Positions 11,701-14,152 of a DNA stretch of 14,152 bases are shown piece after piece (the stretch's first letter is position 1; each line of letters begins with the position of its first letter). Below the pieces are notes generated by a model. It was given only the letters and a program-made list of their open reading frames with translations, was not told where the DNA came from and did no database searches. The stretch spans positions 1,125 to 15,276 of the forward strand of contig DHLU01000185.1 of the NCBI GenBank assembly GCA_002405435.1, in the 5' to 3' direction. The position numbers were made by a program, and so were the translations under genes. This DNA is from Flavobacteriales bacterium UBA4660 (GTDB taxonomy: Bacteria; Bacteroidota; Bacteroidia; Flavobacteriales_D; Sanyastnellaceae).

Positions 11701-14152
11701 CTATCATCCGACCCCTTCAGTGGTTGTGTCCAACAATGAGTTCTCAAGTGCTGATGACGCTGGCAATGGAGGCAGTGCACGCGAGTTGATCGCCGTCTTC
11801 GGACCAAGTCCAACGACCGGCGGCGGTGGAATTACCATTCAGAACAACAGCTTTAGCATACCCGGCAGGGCTATTACCCTGAATGGCGCAGTTAACTACG
11901 GTTCATCCGTTTCCATCACCAATAATGATTTTAACAATGTAAACGGAGTAGTCCTAAACAGCTCAGCCACCGGTGGAGCCATTGTTGCCACGTGCAACTG
12001 GTGGGGCCAGCAGTGTGGTCCGGTTAGCGGCGACCTCGTCGGCACGGCCACCACCATCCCATGGCTCAGCAACGGCACGGATGGCAATGTGGCCGTAGGC
12101 TTCCAGCCTTCAGGAACCTGCAACGGCGGAACGGCGGTTTCGGCCTCGGGTACCGAGGTCAACATTACCTCATGCTTCGGCGACAGCAACGGTTCGATCG
12201 ATCTCACAGCCAACGGCGGTGCAGCGCCTTACATCTATGCATGGAGCAACGGTGCCAGTACTGAAGACCTTTCAGGTATTGCAGCGGGCACCTACAGCGT
12301 GACGGTAACAGACCAGTGTGGTCTGACGGCGACAGCCAGCTTCACCATCACCCAGCCCACGCAGATTGCGGGCAGCGGTGCGGTGACATCGAACTACAAC
12401 GGTTCGCAGATCTCCTGCAATGGAGCCTCTGACGGAGCGATCACGGTTACTGCTTCTGGTGGTACCGGTGCATTGCAATACAGTATCAACGGTGGCGCAT
12501 ACCAAAGCGACAACGTGTTCAGCGGACTCGCTGGAGGCACCTACGCCATTAATGTGAAGGAGGCCAACAACTGCGTAGTATCCTTGGGCAGCGTGACCAT
12601 TACGGCTCCTGAGGTAGTGATGGCCAGCTTAGTGCAAAATGCACCGCTGGTTTGTCCTGAAAATACTACAACCATCACTGTGTCTGCTGTCGGTGGTGTC
12701 GCCCCCTATACCAATACGGGCACTTTCCCGGTAGGAGAGGGTTCGTATTCATATACCATCATTGACGCCAACGGTTGCTCTGATGAAGTTGGCCCACTGG
12801 TAATCACAGCCTCAGACAATGTACCTCCGGTGGCAGTTTGCCAGAATATTACGGTTAGCCTCGATGAAGATGGAGAGGCTGTTATCACAGGGGCGATGGT
12901 CGATGGCGGATCCACCGATGATTGTGACATTACCTTCTCGGTATCTCCGAATACTTTTGACTGCGAGGATGTATTGGGCGATAGCGCTACAGATCTCTTT
13001 ATTTCAGAATATATTGAAGGAACGAGCAACAACAAAGCAGTTGAAATATTTAACCGCACGGGTGCGAATGTGAACCTGAGCAATTATAGCCTGAGGTTCT
13101 ATTACGACGGAGCCGCAGCGCCCTCGGTCACCATTCCATTGAGTGGCACATTGGCAAATAACGATGTCTTCGTGCTTGCCCACCCGCTGGCTATCGCCGG
13201 TATTCTTGTGCAGGCGGATGCTACCAACGGCGCACTCGTGTTTAACGGAAATGATGCTATTGAACTTTATAAAATAAGCACAGCCAATCGCGTTGACCTT
13301 TTGGGTAACATTGGTGAAGACCCCGGTGTTATCACTGGTTGGTCAGCGCCTGGATACCAGACGGTTGACCGCACTCTGGTGCGCAAACCAACCGTGAAAA
13401 GCGGGGTGACCGTAGATCCGGTCACCGGTTTCCCAACGCTTGCCGCACAATGGAATATTTTCGGTGTAAATACCTCTGCCAATCTGGGCAGCCACAGCAT
13501 GAATCAAGACAATGATGTGGTGCTGACCGTGACTGACTCCAATGGAAACTCGTCCACGTGCTCCGCAGCGGTTACAGTGGTGGATGACACTGATCCTGAA
13601 GTAATTTGTCAGGATATCACTGTTGTGCTCAATGCATCGGGTACTGCCAGTATCACGGCCACTCAGGTGGATGGCGGTTCAACGGATGCCTGCGGGGTTC
13701 TTGACATAGAAATCGATGTTTCCAATTTCACCTGCGCTGATGTAGGTGTTGTTGATGTTACGCTTACAGTAACAGATGTTAACGGCAACCAGGCCAGTTG
13801 TGTAGCTGAAGTAACTGTGGTTGACAGCACTGCGCCTGTTGCCAAGTGCAAAGACATCATCGTTCAGCTCAACGCATCGGGCAACGCGACTATAGCTGCA
13901 AGTGACCTCAATAATGGCTCAACAGATGCCTGCGGTGGTTTGAGCTTCTCTGCTTCGCAGACCAGCTTTACCTGCGCCAACGTAGGACCCAATACGGTAA
14001 CGCTGACGGTTACTGATGCCAGTGGTAACAGTGCGACCTGCACGGCAACGGTAACAGTGGTAGACAGCGTAGCGCCGTTAGCTAACTGCAAGGACATCAC
14101 CGTTCTGCTCAACGCTGCAGGTGTGGCAACCATTACTGCGGCCCAGATTGAC
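8717..14152 (+). CDS. Giant secreted mosaic surface protein, 3' end outside window
   Basis: The frame has no stop from ATG 8717 to the right edge: 1812 residues, incomplete at the C-terminus. Residues 1-41 form a signal peptide with a hydrophobic run (26-36) and a likely cut after AFA; ATG 8747 is an alternative start. Next come a beta-rich start (SGSWSNAGTW, 49-58), an autotransporter-associated beta-strand repeat (152-187) with a weaker copy (256-283), a PKD-like strand with WGDG (431-434) and BspA/DUF285 repeats (484-690). A putative-Ig segment (ISGTPTAAGSY, 745-755), a beta-helix (776-1135, ending near CNWWG), SprB-like repeats (about 1141-1366) and HYR-like repeats (1367-1812+) follow, the first holding a lamin-tail domain. 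It should be an adhesin-like exported protein. Export by the type IX system is typical for such proteins, but the diagnostic C-terminal domain lies beyond the window. No enzyme active site was seen. Confidence 0.93.
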   Translation, partial: MMQTNLPTIAMTNRGFDSCLGLRCAWLLVALFLITGNAAFAVTKTSIGSGSWSNAGTWAPSGAPAAGDDVVIASGHTVSLTANVTITGSLTVDGTLDLTHLILTAGSLSGSGTILGNQLIIPNVSESNAALLVGSNNTSTTFSGTLNGSTTILVKQGTGTLTLSGANTYGGETKIEHGTIRLGAANCMSDLSDVLIHANGTFDMNGFDETVGGMRSFNPFNPGPWGFVTNSSPTFVTLTILNIATELRSVISGNINLVLSGNGGSITGANTYTGTTLISGGIWNNLPYNGSSPSIFGNSSTVTLDGPNTIFQVWANYPINIGGTLKIQNGAAMFLYAPVSATGLELDGDMQIAGTYGSTISPATNQLDQYFSRTFQDDPDDPSTIYTAAGDQVLTIVDFSNCPMVIEVVTTAPNQTVTLPLSGSVNVQVQWGDGNIDFYAADADQDHTYAAAGTYTINISGILTQFGNGTNPNSPGSYANADKITRVLNWGCTGLTSLFAAFRNATSLVQLPTTFPPTVTTTAHMLRQCDAFNQDISTWDVSNVTSMRSMFEGNNAFNQNIGAWNVTNVTNMGWMFVGATAFNNGGSPSIGNWSTASATSFRAMFWDSGFDQAIGNWPISTVGDFRDMFNFSRLSHCNYNATLIGWAAQPGRQTGRTFHGGNSRYNTGAAATARAALTGTSSWTITDGGVLNWSLTSAAGTDNQSVSINTPITPITYSFDGVETAVFTGLPAGVTGSVSSGVATISGTPTAAGSYNYSVDACGVLTGTLTVIVVSNELYVNDNSQSGDVYTTAVGSDTNPGTAAAPFATIGKAIQVAQSGNTIYVDAGSYAENLTVNNKNLIFLGPNAALNNANGTRVPEAVVTAATNSSLFSFASNVTSYTIDGFKLVGADYSNDVNGSIIFAVGNGTVSNILNNILEISSNDTYAKRYIWLGQTGSSNSSGSDFISGSISHNSFTALGTGKGFAGITMQKWSQNFNITGNKFASMKGHRNLLIYHPTPSVVVSNNEFSSADDAGNGGSARELIAVFGPSPTTGGGGITIQNNSFSIPGRAITLNGAVNYGSSVSITNNDFNNVNGVVLNSSATGGAIVATCNWWGQQCGPVSGDLVGTATTIPWLSNGTDGNVAVGFQPSGTCNGGTAVSASGTEVNITSCFGDSNGSIDLTANGGAAPYIYAWSNGASTEDLSGIAAGTYSVTVTDQCGLTATASFTITQPTQIAGSGAVTSNYNGSQISCNGASDGAITVTASGGTGALQYSINGGAYQSDNVFSGLAGGTYAINVKEANNCVVSLGSVTITAPEVVMASLVQNAPLVCPENTTTITVSAVGGVAPYTNTGTFPVGEGSYSYTIIDANGCSDEVGPLVITASDNVPPVAVCQNITVSLDEDGEAVITGAMVDGGSTDDCDITFSVSPNTFDCEDVLGDSATDLFISEYIEGTSNNKAVEIFNRTGANVNLSNYSLRFYYDGAAAPSVTIPLSGTLANNDVFVLAHPLAIAGILVQADATNGALVFNGNDAIELYKISTANRVDLLGNIGEDPGVITGWSAPGYQTVDRTLVRKPTVKSGVTVDPVTGFPTLAAQWNIFGVNTSANLGSHSMNQDNDVVLTVTDSNGNSSTCSAAVTVVDDTDPEVICQDITVVLNASGTASITATQVDGGSTDACGVLDIEIDVSNFTCADVGVVDVTLTVTDVNGNQASCVAEVTVVDSTAPVAKCKDIIVQLNASGNATIAASDLNNGSTDACGGLSFSASQTSFTCANVGPNTVTLTVTDASGNSATCTATVTVVDSVAPLANCKDITVLLNAAGVATITAAQID
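9170..9277 (+). repeat. Autotransporter-associated beta-strand repeat in the surface protein
   Basis: Residues 152-187 carry the signature GTGTLTLSGANTYGGET followed by HGTIRLG, the passenger-type beta-strand repeat (PATR-like) best known from type V autotransporters. A degenerate second copy (GANTYTGTTLISGG) lies at about residues 263-281, DNA 9503-9559. Confidence 0.8.
9902..10786 (+). repeat. PKD-like strand plus BspA/DUF285 repeats in the surface protein
   Basis: Residues 396-475 contain WGDG and HTYAAAGTYTINISG, the PKD-like lead usually found before BspA-type (DUF285) arrays. Residues 484-690 then repeat a module of about 20-25 residues of the form AFNQ(D/N)I..W(D/N)V(S/T)NVT.M..MF, clearest at 531-575. 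Later copies (576-635) are more degenerate. This family occurs on surface proteins and is often adhesive. Confidence 0.88.
11042..12121 (+). other. Right-handed beta-helix module of the surface protein
   Basis: Residues 776-1135 open with LYVND and PGTAAAPFATIGKAI, the start typical of DUF1565/pectin-lyase-like helices. Many short strands with N-rich turns follow (SNNEFSS, QNNSFS, TNNDFNN). The module closes with CNWWGQQCGP (1093-1102), a common end of such modules in Bacteroidota surface proteins. No catalytic residues of a pectate lyase are evident, so a structural or binding role is likelier. Confidence 0.82.
12137..12814 (+). repeat. SprB-like repeats of the surface protein
   Basis: Three related modules (about residues 1141-1215, 1216-1298 and 1299-1366) follow the pattern C..G..DG.I.(V/L)TA.GG..P(Y).YSW..G, then L.AGTY.V.V.D..GC, with a closing (V/F)TI. 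The first is clearest (SNGSIDLTANGGAAPYIYAWSNG) and the third degenerate. SprB repeats are known from gliding adhesins of Flavobacterium, but many non-gliding Bacteroidota proteins have them too. Confidence 0.8.
12815..14152 (+). repeat. HYR-like 80-residue (240-base) tandem repeats
   Basis: Four units begin at about residues 1367, 1623, 1703 and 1783; the last runs off the edge. The first cysteines of units 2, 3 and 4 (1631, 1711, 1791) are exactly 80 residues apart, a 240-base DNA period. Each complete unit has four cysteines with spacing 28, 13-14 and 22, and the stretches NGSTDACG or DGGSTD, then VTLTVTD.NGN..(T/S)C. Unit 1 has the same first spacings but 199 residues between its third and fourth cysteines. 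Confidence 0.85.
12992..13498 (+). other. Lamin-tail-type domain nested inside the first HYR-like repeat
   Basis: Residues 1426-1594 start DLFISEYIEGTSNNKAVEIF, followed by NLSNYSLRFY, LANNDVFVLAH, FNGNDAIELYK and DLLGNIGEDPG. This is the lamin-tail (LTD) pattern, followed by the GWSAPGYQTVDRTLVRKP tail commonly seen after it in Bacteroidota secreted proteins. The flanking residues (FDCEDV before, NDVVLTVTD after) are the two halves of one HYR-like unit. Confidence 0.85.

Noticed and set aside
13585..14152. CRISPR-like or satellite array
   Set aside because: The 240-base period is a protein-coding repeat in frame with conserved cysteines. There are no short identical repeats with unique spacers.

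Overview
The window looks like a chromosomal stretch of a Bacteroidota (Bacteroidetes) genome of moderate GC, roughly half. The signs are the large modular surface protein at the right end (SprB-type, HYR-type, BspA-type and lamin-tail modules), the Bacteroidota version of MarC, promoter-like TTG / TAnnTT(T/C)G boxes instead of classical -35/-10 boxes, and the near absence of Shine-Dalgarno sites. I cannot name the genus. All confident genes are on the + strand.

Left edge (1-700): the C-terminal end of an unrecognised helical protein, then a strong bidirectional terminator. Next comes a hairpin-rich stretch of about 290 bases. It may encode a 48-residue protein on the minus strand with its own promoter-like boxes, or it may be a structured RNA.

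Signalling pair (701-3739): a FIST-domain sensor protein is followed 21 bases later by a soluble hybrid histidine kinase (coiled coil, HisKA, HATPase, receiver, Hpt). They probably act together, with FIST as ligand-binding input and the kinase as the start of a phosphorelay. No output regulator lies in the window.

Housekeeping run (3755-6590): purN (purine synthesis, no ATG start), a MarC-family membrane protein, and rnhA, which overlaps the MarC gene by ATGA. After a gap of about 215 bases comes an enolase-superfamily dipeptide epimerase. A glutaryl-CoA dehydrogenase-like acyl-CoA dehydrogenase (6657-7835) has its own promoter-like boxes.

Right part (7836-14152): an 880-base stretch with little recognisable coding. 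It holds a good Bacteroidota-type promoter at 8176-8203 and a possible small lipoprotein ending at 8695. Then one open reading frame runs from 8717 off the right edge, at least 1812 residues without a stop. It encodes a secreted mosaic surface protein: signal peptide, autotransporter-associated beta-strand repeat, PKD-like plus BspA/DUF285 repeats, putative-Ig segment, right-handed beta-helix, SprB-like repeats, then 80-residue HYR-like repeats. The first HYR-like repeat is split by a nested lamin-tail domain. That nesting and the hairpin-rich intergenic region are the most interesting things here. I saw no mobile element, tRNA, rRNA or CRISPR array.
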